A stretch of 19,786 nt of DNA, taken from positions 1 through 19,786 of the forward strand of contig CAILDT010000198.1 in assembly GCA_903833025.1 (NCBI GenBank), given 5' to 3'. A program made the position numbers and the translations under genes. Origin of the DNA: an uncultured Bacteroidota bacterium (GTDB taxonomy: Bacteria; Bacteroidota; Bacteroidia; 2-12-FULL-35-15). Below are positions 7,260 through 14,653 of the stretch, in pieces. How positions within the stretch are numbered: position 1 is the first letter of the stretch; every line of letters begins with the position of its first letter. The notes under the pieces were generated by a model. That model did not search any database. It saw only the letters and a list, made by a program, of their open reading frames with translations, and had not been told where the DNA came from.

Positions 7260-10200
7260 TTAATAGTAAGTAAGCATATGCCCGCCTGGCACAAAACTCA
7301 TCTTTACCACATGAGGCACAATCGCCGTGCATCCAACCTGGGTCGCTGTACCTATTGCCCCGTTGGAGGGACTCAATACATTGATGCTGTTCATGAGTTC
7401 GCAACCGGTCATTCGAATAGAAAGCTGTTCTTGTCCTAAAAATTTACCTGTTCGCATTAAATCTTCATGATTCGTCCAACTCTCAAAATCCCAGCCTAAG
7501 TAAAAAGTTCCAATGGGAGGAACAAATTTATTCAGAACACCAACAAAGCCGTTTTGGGCTCCAGGGGCTTTGTATGTTTCCTGACGAATACCTCTGATGC
7601 GCGTCCCTTTAACCGCTGTATCACTCATTTCCGCGATGACGTAGTAGGGATTTTGAGTGATGGTCTGGTCGTCCAACGCGGCCACAGGAACAAAGGTAGT
7701 AAAGAAACCCATGTCTAAGAAAGGATCAAAAGAGAGCCCCGTCAGATTCAAAGAATTTTGTGGAACGTTCCATCGGGTTAAAGACATAGCTTCGGAACTG
7801 CACCAGTTCCAATTGTGAAGAGAATGGGTTGATTTCTCTCGTTCGACAATCATTTCAGAGACAGTTTGAATTGGCTGAAGTGGATATTGTTTTGTTCCAG
7901 AAAACAATTGGTAGCTGAAAGACCCCATAGAGGAAGTATCTAAAGAAGATTTCAACGAATAAATCCCTCCAACATCGGGACCTACCCCTGCTTTTCCAAT
8001 GACCCCGGCAGAACTGGCACTTGCAGCAAAAGAATTCGAAAAACTTAGCCCCGTAAATGGATTGCTGAAAGAATTGGAATAATAATCATTGCTCGTGAGT
8101 TGAGCAGCCGCTCGGAAAACAAGGTATAAAGCAGTCGCTTGACCAATTTGAATGGGGAGAATAATATTTTGCTGAACCCCAATAGCGCAATTTGCTTCAA
8201 AACTGCGGTAGCCGCGAGTCCAAACTACAATTTCAGAAGTGGCCGCATGCTGAATAATGGCGGAAGTAGAAATATCATCTAATTGTACTTGTTCTCCAAT
8301 GTACTGCAAATCGCGAATAGCAAAAACGGTGATTCCCGCATTGTTGAAATTGTCAGACACATCGAGACGAGAGGACACTTGGCATCGACGAGTTTGAGGA
8401 CAAGAAGCTGGTAAAAATGTTCCATAGCATGACGCTCTTTCATTGACATAATTACTCACCGTGACCCCAAAACCTTTCGCAAGCCAAGGCGTAGCTACGG
8501 GAATGTATTGCGGTTTAGGCAGATTGGATTGAGAACTCATGGTAAAACCGGCCGCTCCGGTAGCTAACGTACCATCGCCAAATCCCATGGCATTTCCAAA
8601 ACCAACATTCGGACTTGCCGTGTTCTTCAGAACAGGGTGAACGGGGAAACAGAAATCTTCTCCCATGGCAGAAGCACTAGTATACATGTTGGAAAAAGGA
8701 ACAATTCCTCCATTCGTAGCTCCCGCAGCAGTTACCGCAGCAGCACCATCTCCGCCAGAATACAAAGCAATATCTGAAGGTTGTAGATAACATAGGCCCG
8801 CATAGGAACAACCGAGAGCCGAATTGACGGAAGAAAATTGGGCGAGACCATTACCACCATTGGCAGCTGTTACTGCTTGGGCATTAATTGCATTGCATTG
8901 CCTGGCTTTTCCTTGCCCGGAACCGGTAAAAGGAGCAAAATCACGCACTGTTCCAGGCACACGACGCAATGGATCCATTGTTAACCATAATGCTTTTTGA
9001 TTTGAAGCCAATTTAAATTCAATGCGAATATTATTAGCTCCAATGAGGAGGTCAGGAAACATTTTATCGGCTAAAATACCGTATATACCACTGACAAAAG
9101 GCATACTCACACGGTATTCAGTATAATTGTTGTTGCCTGAATTAGTGTAACCACCCGAACTCGCCGTCAGTTGTTGTCCCACGGAAGCGTAACTATCCGT
9201 AGTGGCCATAGAGGCACCACTGCCAAGAAGGGAACCAGGAAGACCGATGGGTAAGGAGCGAACATTGGACAAATATTTGAAATATTCGGCAAGTTTTGTT
9301 TTGCCAATAAAAGTATCGACTTCGGCATCATCCACTTCCCCTTGCAAAGTACTTGGCTGGTAATCGGGCCAAAGAGCAGGCGTATATGTTGCACATGGTA
9401 ACCAAGGGTAATTAACTTCGGTTGCTCCCAAATTTTGGTAATGCGCCACTTGTGTGTTTCTCCATGCTCCGTAAGAATTAGACGGAATTCTTGCTCCTGC
9501 AATTACGGTTACATGCATAGCTCTTCCTACAACGAGTCTTCCAAACCCGGATGCGTTAACAGTAGTTGCGCCTTCTGAATTTGTTCTTGTGGCATACGCA
9601 GGAGCAGCGATGACGGTAGCAGGAGTATTTGTTTGCAGTGGTTCGTCGTTGAAATATCCAGTACAATCTGTACCAAAAATTTGACCATGAGAAATCGTTG
9701 TGGCACCAAGTAACTGAGCAGAAACAGTTTTGGAACCCAAATCGGTAATGGAGGTCGCTAGAGTGGCATCTGTGATGGCAACCCCTGTAGTCGCATCTCC
9801 CGAGTAACCCATCGCAAAAGCCGCCGGCTGATATACGGCCGAATTTTTATCCATGAAAGGAGTACGACCAAACATAGGGACTCCGTTTGAATCGACCATG
9901 GCTGGTTTGACAAAGTTGAGATGTTTATCTTTTGCCGCTCCATTGTTTGCCCTCCATTTATTGCGTCGATAGACATGATATGGTTGATCTTGCCAACCTC
10001 CTTGCTCCATTAACAAATCAACTGTTTCAGAATATCTCAAATTTTCTTCGACAGGGGTGCCAGAAGAGTAGACCCGCATTTCATCAAAAAAGATAATGGC
10101 GCCACAAGGACCAAAATTTAGATAATCCACGTAGGCATTTGTATTGTTAATCTGAAGAGTGCAGTTAATACAGCCCTGTTTCACGTCGGTAAAAGTGCCA

Positions 10201-10370
10201 GGGGTGCCGGTTTGCAGAGGAAGAGACACCAAAGAGCTAGCATTCCAACTGTTTGCGCTATTTGCCGAGAGAGCATATCGGGTTCGAAGACAAAAAGCGC
10301 CTTGGGGTTTTTCTTTTGCCAGTTGGACTTCCGCTGGCAACGCGGTTGCGGTGGACATTTGGAAAGACAT
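7260..10370 (-). CDS. mcp: Major capsid protein, probable double-jelly-roll (hexon-like), 1036 aa
   Basis: This should form the capsomers of an icosahedral shell. The length, the many beta-strand-like segments rich in Gly, Ser, Asn and Thr, the lack of signal peptide or transmembrane helices, and the position beside pPolB support this. The clearest family-like stretch is near residues 85-130: YVDYLNFGPCGAIIFFDEMR then VYSSGTPVEENLRYSETVD, matching the first jelly roll of polinton and adintovirus capsid proteins, where a strand with a central Gly is followed by an R-x-Y-S-G-G loop and a 'nY..l' helix. A second typical block is PFVSGIYGILADKMFPDLLI followed by NIRIEFKL, which fits the inter-barrel region. 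At 1036 aa it is longer than most polinton-like capsid proteins and closer to adenovirus hexon, suggesting long surface loops. The start at 10370 lies 7 bases after the 43-codon gene; an ATG four codons in is an alternative. The element before it (AAATTATTAAAT) is a weak motif variant. Identity rests on pattern recognition, not an alignment. Confidence 0.85.
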   Translation of the reverse strand: MSFQMSTATALPAEVQLAKEKPQGAFCLRTRYALSANSANSWNASSLVSLPLQTGTPGTFTDVKQGCINCTLQINNTNAYVDYLNFGPCGAIIFFDEMRVYSSGTPVEENLRYSETVDLLMEQGGWQDQPYHVYRRNKWRANNGAAKDKHLNFVKPAMVDSNGVPMFGRTPFMDKNSAVYQPAAFAMGYSGDATTGVAITDATLATSITDLGSKTVSAQLLGATTISHGQIFGTDCTGYFNDEPLQTNTPATVIAAPAYATRTNSEGATTVNASGFGRLVVGRAMHVTVIAGARIPSNSYGAWRNTQVAHYQNLGATEVNYPWLPCATYTPALWPDYQPSTLQGEVDDAEVDTFIGKTKLAEYFKYLSNVRSLPIGLPGSLLGSGASMATTDSYASVGQQLTASSGGYTNSGNNNYTEYRVSMPFVSGIYGILADKMFPDLLIGANNIRIEFKLASNQKALWLTMDPLRRVPGTVRDFAPFTGSGQGKARQCNAINAQAVTAANGGNGLAQFSSVNSALGCSYAGLCYLQPSDIALYSGGDGAAAVTAAGATNGGIVPFSNMYTSASAMGEDFCFPVHPVLKNTASPNVGFGNAMGFGDGTLATGAAGFTMSSQSNLPKPQYIPVATPWLAKGFGVTVSNYVNERASCYGTFLPASCPQTRRCQVSSRLDVSDNFNNAGITVFAIRDLQYIGEQVQLDDISTSAIIQHAATSEIVVWTRGYRSFEANCAIGVQQNIILPIQIGQATALYLVFRAAAQLTSNDYYSNSFSNPFTGLSFSNSFAASASSAGVIGKAGVGPDVGGIYSLKSSLDTSSMGSFSYQLFSGTKQYPLQPIQTVSEMIVEREKSTHSLHNWNWCSSEAMSLTRWNVPQNSLNLTGLSFDPFLDMGFFTTFVPVAALDDQTITQNPYYVIAEMSDTAVKGTRIRGIRQETYKAPGAQNGFVGVLNKFVPPIGTFYLGWDFESWTNHEDLMRTGKFLGQEQLSIRMTGCELMNSINVLSPSNGAIGTATQVGCTAIVPHVVKMSFVPGGHMLTYY

Positions 10371-10377
10371 TTTCTAT

Positions 10378-10509
10378 TTAATAATTTCCAGTACGACGAC
10401 GTCTTGAATGAACTGATTTTCCTCCTAATAATGAAGTCTGCGTATTTTTTCTGCCTAAGAATTGTTGAACAGTAGCTTTGCTGCCGATTTTTTTAACACC
10501 ACGAAACAT
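10378..10509 (-). CDS. Small basic protein, 43 aa, directly upstream of the capsid gene
   Basis: The minus strand reads ATG at 10509 to TAA at 10378-10380 without interruption: MFRGVKKIGSKATVQQFLGR, then KNTQTSLLGGKSVHSRRRRT and GNY. It is strongly basic, with an RRRR cluster near the end and no acidic residue at all. An AATCATTTTT-type element (10532-10543, minus strand) lies 22 bases upstream, as for longer genes here, and the frame fits exactly between that element and the capsid ATG 7 bases on. These are the reasons to treat it as real despite its size. Small Arg-rich peptides such as adenovirus pX/mu are packaged with viral DNA, and LLGG-K resembles the (M/I/L)-x-G-G processing site used on adenovirus precursors. 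Both comparisons are analogy; homology cannot be shown at this length. Alternative: a leader ORF controlling capsid translation. Confidence 0.6.
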   Translation of the reverse strand: MFRGVKKIGSKATVQQFLGRKNTQTSLLGGKSVHSRRRRTGNY

Positions 10510-10531
10510 TTATGAAATATGAAATTATTTT

Positions 10532-10543
10532 AAAAATGATTGT
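10532..10543 (-). promoter_or_regulatory. ACAATCATTTTT promoter-like element, 43-aa and capsid genes
   Basis: On the minus strand ACAATCATTTTTAAAA lies 22 bases before the ATG at 10509. It is the best-formed element upstream of the capsid gene, so the 43-aa gene and the capsid gene may share one transcript. Confidence 0.55.
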
Positions 10544-10546
10544 CTT

Positions 10547-10552
10547 TTTATT
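10547..10552 (-). terminator. Poly(A)-type signal AATAAA after the 216-aa gene
   Basis: The minus strand reads TGTTTAATAAAAAG about 28 bases past the stop at 10580, immediately before the promoter-like element of the next gene. Confidence 0.4.
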
Positions 10553-10579
10553 AAACATAACGATTCATGACACAAAATT

Positions 10580-11230
10580 TCACAATAATATAAATTGATC
10601 CATCGCATTGACATAGGTGCTTTGCTTGGGTGTTTTTCCCACATTTCTCTTGCCTTTTTCATAATCTTGACGCTGTCTGGCACTTAGAACGGCTCTTTCT
10701 TCCTTGTCGTCTTCGCTTTGACTATCTCCTTCGCTACTGCTATTTGAACTTTCAGAATCTACTTCCACTGGTCTTTTCTTTTTCCTCTTGTCCTTTTTTG
10801 GCGGAAGTGTTTCTTTTTTAGCTTTTGATGATGAGCTAGACTTCTTTTTAGGACGACTCACTTCATCTTCGGAACTACTATTATTGCTATCCGAAGAAGA
10901 AGCAATCACTTTGCTCTTCTTTTTGGTTTTTGAATCCACTCCTACGCTCACTGCCGCATCGTCTTGTTGTTTCTGCATAATTGCCTTCACGCGCCTTTTA
11001 ATTTCGTCTTTTTCTGATTTTGCCTTCTCTGCCTTTAATTGTTTTGTAATAATGTTTTTTTCTTCCAAAGCCTTTCTCATTTTATTAAATCCTTCTAGAC
11101 GCTTTTCGGTCCACTTAAACTCCTTTCGCTTTTTTGTCGACTCGACAGAAACGAAATCATTATTTTGACTTTCATTCTCTTGTTTTTCGCTACCTAGTTC
11201 CTCCTTTCGTTCTTCTTTCATTTCTGCCAT
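10580..11230 (-). CDS. Lys/Glu/Ser-rich disordered protein, 216 aa
   Basis: I start at the ATG at 11230 (MAEMKEERKEEL); the frame extends 4 codons further only through a TTG. The protein is almost entirely low complexity. Residues 1-40 are acidic-basic mixed. About 40-90 form a likely coiled coil or charged helix beginning EFKWTEKRLEGFNKMRKALE. The rest alternates serine-acidic runs (SSSDSNNSSSEDE, SSNSSSEGDSQSEDD) with lysine runs (KKKSK, KKDKRKKKRP), which look like casein-kinase-type phosphorylation sites and nuclear-targeting signals. No catalytic domain is visible. The WT-x(2)-(K/R) segment is echoed in the polymerase linker (APWTQDQKDKYAKAKK), a composition-level likeness. It is divergent from the spliced 97-aa gene, with only 13 bases between the two ATGs, and lies upstream of the capsid cluster on the same strand. 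A nuclear or virion-associated role is a guess. Confidence 0.75.
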   Translation of the reverse strand: MAEMKEERKEELGSEKQENESQNNDFVSVESTKKRKEFKWTEKRLEGFNKMRKALEEKNIITKQLKAEKAKSEKDEIKRRVKAIMQKQQDDAAVSVGVDSKTKKKSKVIASSSDSNNSSSEDEVSRPKKKSSSSSKAKKETLPPKKDKRKKKRPVEVDSESSNSSSEGDSQSEDDKEERAVLSARQRQDYEKGKRNVGKTPKQSTYVNAMDQFILL

Positions 11231-11243
11231 TTTAAAAATCAAA

Positions 11244-11584
11244 ATGGATCAAAAATCACAACCGAAAGATTCTAAAAAAAATGAAAATCAGTACGTTCTG
11301 TAAAAATATTTTTATAAACTTTCTAATTTATTGCAAGTTTCGTCGATTTAGGATCTGGAGTCAAAATAGAGATTGATACGACGCAGTATCGAGCTAATTT
11401 GTTAAGGCCAGAGAAGAAAATCAAGCCAAAAAAGGGAACTGTTCCACAAATGCATGCCGCCGAAGAAGAAGTGATCATGGAGGGCGAGAAATTCCGCGTG
11501 GAAAGAAGTATTTTGCGTTATGAAGCATTAGAAGATGTGATGGACGATTTGCCTGATTTTATAAAAGATATTTTAGAAAAATAG
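11244..11584 (+). CDS. Putative spliced gene, 97-aa acidic/basic protein (exons 11244-11290 and 11338-11584)
   Basis: The frame ending at 11582-11584 is open back to 11327 but has no ATG before 11450. An ATG at 11244 opens a short frame that stops at 11301-11303. Removing 11291-11337 joins exon 1 (47 nt, 15 codons plus 2 bases) to exon 2 in the correct phase, giving MDQKSQPKDSKKNENH-FVDLGSG...DIKDILEK-like continuity with no stop, 97 aa in total. The product has a Lys-rich N-terminus, KPEKKIKPKKG-like basic middle (residues about 45-55, LLRPEKKIKPKKGT) and an acidic helical end (ALEDVMDDLPDFIKDILE). I do not recognise it. It ends 23 bases before the minor capsid ATG, in the same direction. 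Alternatives: the coding region starts at ATG 11450 (44 aa) or TTG 11399 (61 aa), or the gene is decaying. Confidence 0.55.
11291..11337 (+). other. Putative 47-nt spliceosomal-type intron
   Basis: It begins GTACGTTCTG, ends TTATTGCAAG and carries TTCTAAT (11321-11327), a plausible branch point 10 bases before the 3' AG. It is AT-rich and contains an in-frame stop if unspliced. Of the nearby AGs tested (11337, 11351, 11360), only 11337, the first after the branch-like site, restores the frame. No RNA evidence is available. Confidence 0.55.
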
Positions 11585-11585
11585 T

Positions 11586-11599
11586 AAAATCATTATTAA
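11586..11599 (+). promoter_or_regulatory. AAAATCATTATTAA promoter-like element, minor capsid gene
   Basis: It begins directly after the stop of the 97-aa gene and ends 8 bases before the ATG at 11608, in the gene's orientation. Confidence 0.6.
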
Positions 11600-11607
11600 C
11601 GTTTAAG

Positions 11608-12852
11608 ATGGCTACCGGTAACTCCGATTTAAAAAGTTTTGCTGTTTTTGTAAATTCCAAAAGCGCTATTGAGAATACGACGGCAAAAAGCGAAGTCACA
11701 ATCCCTTTTATAGCAAATATTGCCGTGCATGAACCTTTTAAAACATTTAAATTTTCACTCATTGATGTTTTATTTACAAACGTCTTTTTCAATGTTCGAC
11801 CTGGAGCGCAGATATTAAAGTATATAAACACTTATGCGCCAGGAAGAGGTTTCACAACTCCACAGTTTGAAATACATGAAGTGGTTATTCCAGAAGGGTT
11901 TTATGATTATGCCTCGCTATCTACCTATTTAAGTCAAGCGGGAATTTTAGGGATGCAAGTACACACAAGCACTTATTTTTTTAACATTTACAAGGGGTTT
12001 GGAGCCACCGAGAGTAGCGTTTCAAGCACGGCCGCAGTCATTGATGCTGCGGTGCCCGCATTGGCTCAAGGAAAGATTCTATTCAATACTCCGACGCTAG
12101 GTGATTATTATCAAGATAACGTTGGAATTACAAGTAATTACGCGGGGTGGACTGCTCCTTATTCTTACATTTATTCGGGAGTATATCTTGTCGAGGATCA
12201 AAGTACCTATCGCATGTTACGGATGTTGGGCATTACTAATGACAGTACTATTCCCTCACCCATTCCTGGGACAACCTATTCTGGATTTGGTTTTAAAATA
12301 TACTCTAAAGAAACTACGTCCCTTACAACAAATACATCTTACTCATTCGATAATGTTACTTTTGTTAGCGATCCTCTCTTGGCAAATACGACTCACAAAA
12401 CATTGGTTCCAAGCACGATTGCCGATCTGTCTGGATTAGATGAAATTTACATTCATTGTCCGCAGTTCAGAACTCAATTTCAATCCAGCTACTCCAAACA
12501 GCCAATCGGACCGAACGATGTGATTGCGGTCATTCCTGTCTCGGTTCCCTTTGGTACAAAAATGCAGTGGAGTCCTCAATTTCCATTACACGCCTATTTG
12601 CTAAATACCAATGTTCAGCAATTAGAGTTCCGCATGACCAATTCAAATAACGAATTGCTTAACTTCAATGGGATTGATTGGTCGATGACCTTGTTTTGCG
12701 AAGAAGAAATTGATGAAAGTCGTCTGGAGCTAGAAAACGGGGGTACATTTAATAACCCGTTGCAAATAAATGCGAATCTAAATGCCGGTTCGCAAATGGA
12801 AGAACGAGGTAATCGTTTAAAACGCGGTAGATTAAATAACAATAGAAAATAA
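11608..12852 (+). CDS. Probable minor capsid / penton protein, jelly-roll-like, 414 aa
   Basis: This is likely a structural protein occupying vertices or cementing capsomers. The sequence is beta-rich and soluble. The block around residues 35-105 has the pattern seen in minor capsid proteins of polintons and related viruses: VHEPFKTFKFSLIDVLFTN, then a strand FEIHEVVIPEGFYDYASLST. The I-P-E-G-x-Y-x-x-x-x-L phrase is a recurrent feature of that group. Long Ser/Thr/Tyr-rich stretches follow, and near residues 330-350 a segment with AYLLNTNVQQLEFRMTNSNN fits another strand pair. The C-terminus is a basic-Asn tail (RGNRLKRGRLNNNRK) that could contact DNA or core. It lies between the spliced gene and a convergent 246-aa gene (stop-to-stop gap 46 bases) and has its own promoter-like element. 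The assignment rests on pattern and context; an alternative is a fibre-base or tail-like structural protein. Confidence 0.65.
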   Translation: MATGNSDLKSFAVFVNSKSAIENTTAKSEVTIPFIANIAVHEPFKTFKFSLIDVLFTNVFFNVRPGAQILKYINTYAPGRGFTTPQFEIHEVVIPEGFYDYASLSTYLSQAGILGMQVHTSTYFFNIYKGFGATESSVSSTAAVIDAAVPALAQGKILFNTPTLGDYYQDNVGITSNYAGWTAPYSYIYSGVYLVEDQSTYRMLRMLGITNDSTIPSPIPGTTYSGFGFKIYSKETTSLTTNTSYSFDNVTFVSDPLLANTTHKTLVPSTIADLSGLDEIYIHCPQFRTQFQSSYSKQPIGPNDVIAVIPVSVPFGTKMQWSPQFPLHAYLLNTNVQQLEFRMTNSNNELLNFNGIDWSMTLFCEEEIDESRLELENGGTFNNPLQINANLNAGSQMEERGNRLKRGRLNNNRK

Positions 12853-12882
12853 TAATATCTTAGTAAATTTACGTTTCTATTT

Positions 12883-12888
12883 AATAAA
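12883..12888 (+). terminator. Poly(A)-type signal AATAAA after the minor capsid gene
   Basis: TTTAATAAACTATT lies about 31 bases past the stop, in the 46-base convergent gap, and matches TTAATAAAC after the polymerase gene. Confidence 0.4.
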
Positions 12889-12898
12889 CTATTACTAT

Positions 12899-13639
12899 TT
12901 ATAAATTTGCCGCACTTGCTACGTCTAATTCTTTCTCCGGAAAGCGGTAGATGGTGGGATAGACTTGTATAACCTCCTTAAGCATTGGCAAATGGCATCC
13001 GATAACTTGATCTCTAATCATGGGCACCAAATTTAAGTCTTTCCAAACCTCTTTTTCTTCTGCTTCAACCAGCGGCAGCAACGCTTTTACCTGCAAAGGC
13101 GTTGGTAGAACAAATACTGACAAGGCGGCTTTTTGCAAATCGTTGGGAATCTCCGTGTGGCGATGAATAATTTCAATTCGAGTATTGCGATCGCCGTTAA
13201 TTCGTTTCCTACCTGGATGAAGCGTATCTTCCAACGTCTCTCTGGTCAACTCTTGAAAGTCTAACGACTTTACATCTCCTCCGTTTCGCGCTAATTCAGC
13301 TCGTACTTCATCCAATGTTTTGCCTTCTTCTTTCAACTTATCCAAGAACAAATTGTATTTAGTCCATAAGTCTTCATTTTTGCGAGCCAGGAAGTGCTGA
13401 ATAGGATACTCCTCGTACTTTTTAGCAATAGAATCGCAGGCGTCTTCTGAATTCAGTTTAAAGCAAGCAATAAATCCTAACCCGTGGACTTCAAAGCGTT
13501 CAAATAAAATAGTATCATCCGTTTCAAAACTATTCACACAATTGATCTCGCCCACTTTTTTCGTGGACATAAATTGGCTTAAAAATAATCGTTTTTGGAT
13601 TTCTGCGCATTCGCGCAAAGTGTCAATTGCAGTGGACAT
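12899..13639 (-). CDS. Hypothetical protein, 246 aa
   Basis: I do not recognise the family. The ATG at 13639 (MSTAIDTLRECAEIQKRLFL) lies 12 bases after a well-formed AAAATCATTTTTAAAC element, which supports the start. The protein is soluble, mixed alpha/beta, with charged helices in the middle (YNLFLDKLKEEGKTLDEVRA) and a C-terminus of alternating helix and hydrophobic strand (SVFVLPTPLQVKALLPLVEA). Five cysteines (C11, and those in EINCVNS, FIACFK, DACDS, VIGCHLP) are scattered and do not form a zinc cluster. I looked for the adenovirus-like protease His-Asp/Glu-Gln-Cys order and did not find it. It is divergent from the putative ssDNA-binding gene across a 194-base spacer that shares repeats with the polymerase promoter region, so a replication-related or early role is plausible but not shown. 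Confidence 0.7.
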   Translation of the reverse strand: MSTAIDTLRECAEIQKRLFLSQFMSTKKVGEINCVNSFETDDTILFERFEVHGLGFIACFKLNSEDACDSIAKKYEEYPIQHFLARKNEDLWTKYNLFLDKLKEEGKTLDEVRAELARNGGDVKSLDFQELTRETLEDTLHPGRKRINGDRNTRIEIIHRHTEIPNDLQKAALSVFVLPTPLQVKALLPLVEAEEKEVWKDLNLVPMIRDQVIGCHLPMLKEVIQVYPTIYRFPEKELDVASAANL

Positions 13640-13651
13640 TTTGAAATGTTT

Positions 13652-13663
13652 AAAAATGATTTT
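13652..13663 (-). promoter_or_regulatory. AAAATCATTTTT promoter-like element, 246-aa gene
   Basis: Minus-strand AAAATCATTTTTAAAC ends 12 bases before the ATG at 13639. It is one of the cleanest copies of the element in the window. Confidence 0.65.
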
Positions 13664-13665
13664 GT

Positions 13666-13776
13666 CGACGAAATAAAAAATAAAAATAAAAAATAAAAAC
13701 CCCGTGATGATTTTGTTCTAGAATAAAAACGAAAAAAGTTTTAGAAACGCGTCGAAAAATAAAATTTGTCGGTCAA
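13666..13776. repeat. CGAC + A/T-rich repeats in the second divergent spacer
   Basis: CGACGAAATAAAAAATAAA at 13666-13684 is followed by further TAAAAATAAAAAATAAAAA, and GTCGAAAAATAAAATTTGTC begins at 13751, then GGTCAAAATC. The first copy differs by one base from the copy at 2386-2404. The 194-base spacer otherwise holds only the two outward promoter-like elements. Confidence 0.5.
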
Positions 13777-13790
13777 AATCATAAAAAAGA

Positions 13791-13805
13791 AAAAATCATT
13801 ATTTT
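13791..13805 (+). promoter_or_regulatory. AAAAATCATTATTTT promoter-like element, 257-aa gene
   Basis: It ends 28 bases before the ATG at 13834. The longer frame's first ATG (13804) would lie inside it, which argues for the downstream start. Confidence 0.6.
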
Positions 13806-13833
13806 GATTTTCATCCAAACACAAAAACTCAAC

Positions 13834-14607
13834 ATGGCCTCCCCTCTTCTTCCTATTCCCGCTTCCCTAAAGGTAACTCCCAAATCAGTTTATGTGGGAG
13901 ACCCCAAGCAACTAGTGGACTTACTCAGCAGTGGGGTCGCTGCCCCTATTTTAGATGTGACTCGCACGAAAGGAAACATGCCTCTGTTCAAGTACAAACT
14001 TCGTTGCAAGACATTATTCAACGGCAATTTGGACATTTATTTTCTGACTGACTTTCCTAATCAAGGCCTCACTGCTTCTCCGTGCGTGACGGAGGTCGAC
14101 AAATCCGAGATTGTCTTAAAGATGAGTACGGATGAAGATGCGACCTGGGAATGTCAAGATCAGATTCGAGCGACTCGTTATGCAGTGAATCTAGAGTCGG
14201 CATTGAACTATTGGGCGGTGCTCATGGAAGAAGAAGTTCGAAAGGTCTACCCTGACAAAGTTCCAGTTCAAGTCGATCGTTATGCCCGCGAAGGCGCCAT
14301 TGTAATGAAGCCGAATGTTTTTGGAAGCAAAGAGTTCAACTTGCCTGAATTCTTGCGTGGATGTGTCGCTCGCAATGGAACACCTTGCTTCAAAGTCGCT
14401 TATGCCTGGCTTGCCTCTACCGAAGATCTTCGAAGCGACAATCACATGTGGGGAGTTAAATTTGAGTTATCTCCTTACCCTCAATTTCCTGCTTCAGTTC
14501 GAGTGAGGAAACCGATCTCTGCCGCGGAAAAGAAAGTAGAGTTGGACAAGAAACGCAAGGAATTGCCTGCCGACGAAGATACGGAAGAGCCGCCTAGTAA
14601 GATTTAA
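13834..14607 (+). CDS. Possible single-stranded DNA-binding protein (OB-fold-like), 257 aa
   Basis: The ATG at 13834 (MASPLLPIPASLKV) is chosen over that at 13804, which overlaps the promoter-like element. The protein is soluble and mixed beta, with strand-like pieces PLFKYKLRCKTLF, LDIYFLTDF and EIVLKMSTDE. A late block (DNHMWGVKFELSPYPQF) resembles the closing W-G-x-x-(W/F)-x-L segment seen in the ssDNA-binding proteins of some large eukaryotic DNA viruses (CP312R/DUF5871-like). The last 40 residues are Lys-rich then acidic (AAEKKVELDKKRKELPAD, EDTEEPP), and acidic tails are common in SSBs. Protein-primed replication by strand displacement needs an SSB, and this gene shares promoter-region repeats with the polymerase. 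The call combines faint similarity and context; a different DNA-binding or virion role remains possible. Confidence 0.4.
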   Translation: MASPLLPIPASLKVTPKSVYVGDPKQLVDLLSSGVAAPILDVTRTKGNMPLFKYKLRCKTLFNGNLDIYFLTDFPNQGLTASPCVTEVDKSEIVLKMSTDEDATWECQDQIRATRYAVNLESALNYWAVLMEEEVRKVYPDKVPVQVDRYAREGAIVMKPNVFGSKEFNLPEFLRGCVARNGTPCFKVAYAWLASTEDLRSDNHMWGVKFELSPYPQFPASVRVRKPISAAEKKVELDKKRKELPADEDTEEPPSKI

Positions 14608-14653
14608 TTCTTCTTTAGTAGAAATAGTGCTGATATATGTTGTATGTATTGCT

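Noticed and set aside
9167..9976. Several 60-111 codon minus-strand frames inside the capsid gene
   Set aside because: Out-of-frame shadows of the long capsid coding region, without promoter elements or family-like sequence.
10788..11168. 126-codon plus-strand frame rich in Phe/Ser/Leu, looking like a membrane protein
   Set aside because: It is the reverse image of the Lys/Glu/Ser-rich 216-aa gene; AAG/GAA-rich codons read backwards give Phe/Leu/Ser.
11399..11584. 61-codon gene beginning with TTG at 11399
   Set aside because: A TTG start is unlikely for a eukaryotic virus and the open frame extends upstream to a splice-acceptor-like site; the spliced model explains more.
12899..13639. Adenovirus-type cysteine protease
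   Set aside because: Cysteines and histidines are present but not in the His - Asp/Glu - Gln - Cys order with the expected local motifs.
13670..13700. A-rich tandem TAAAAA repeats as a separate satellite or CRISPR-like array
   Set aside because: Short, imperfect and low complexity, with no unique spacers; better treated as part of the shared spacer module.
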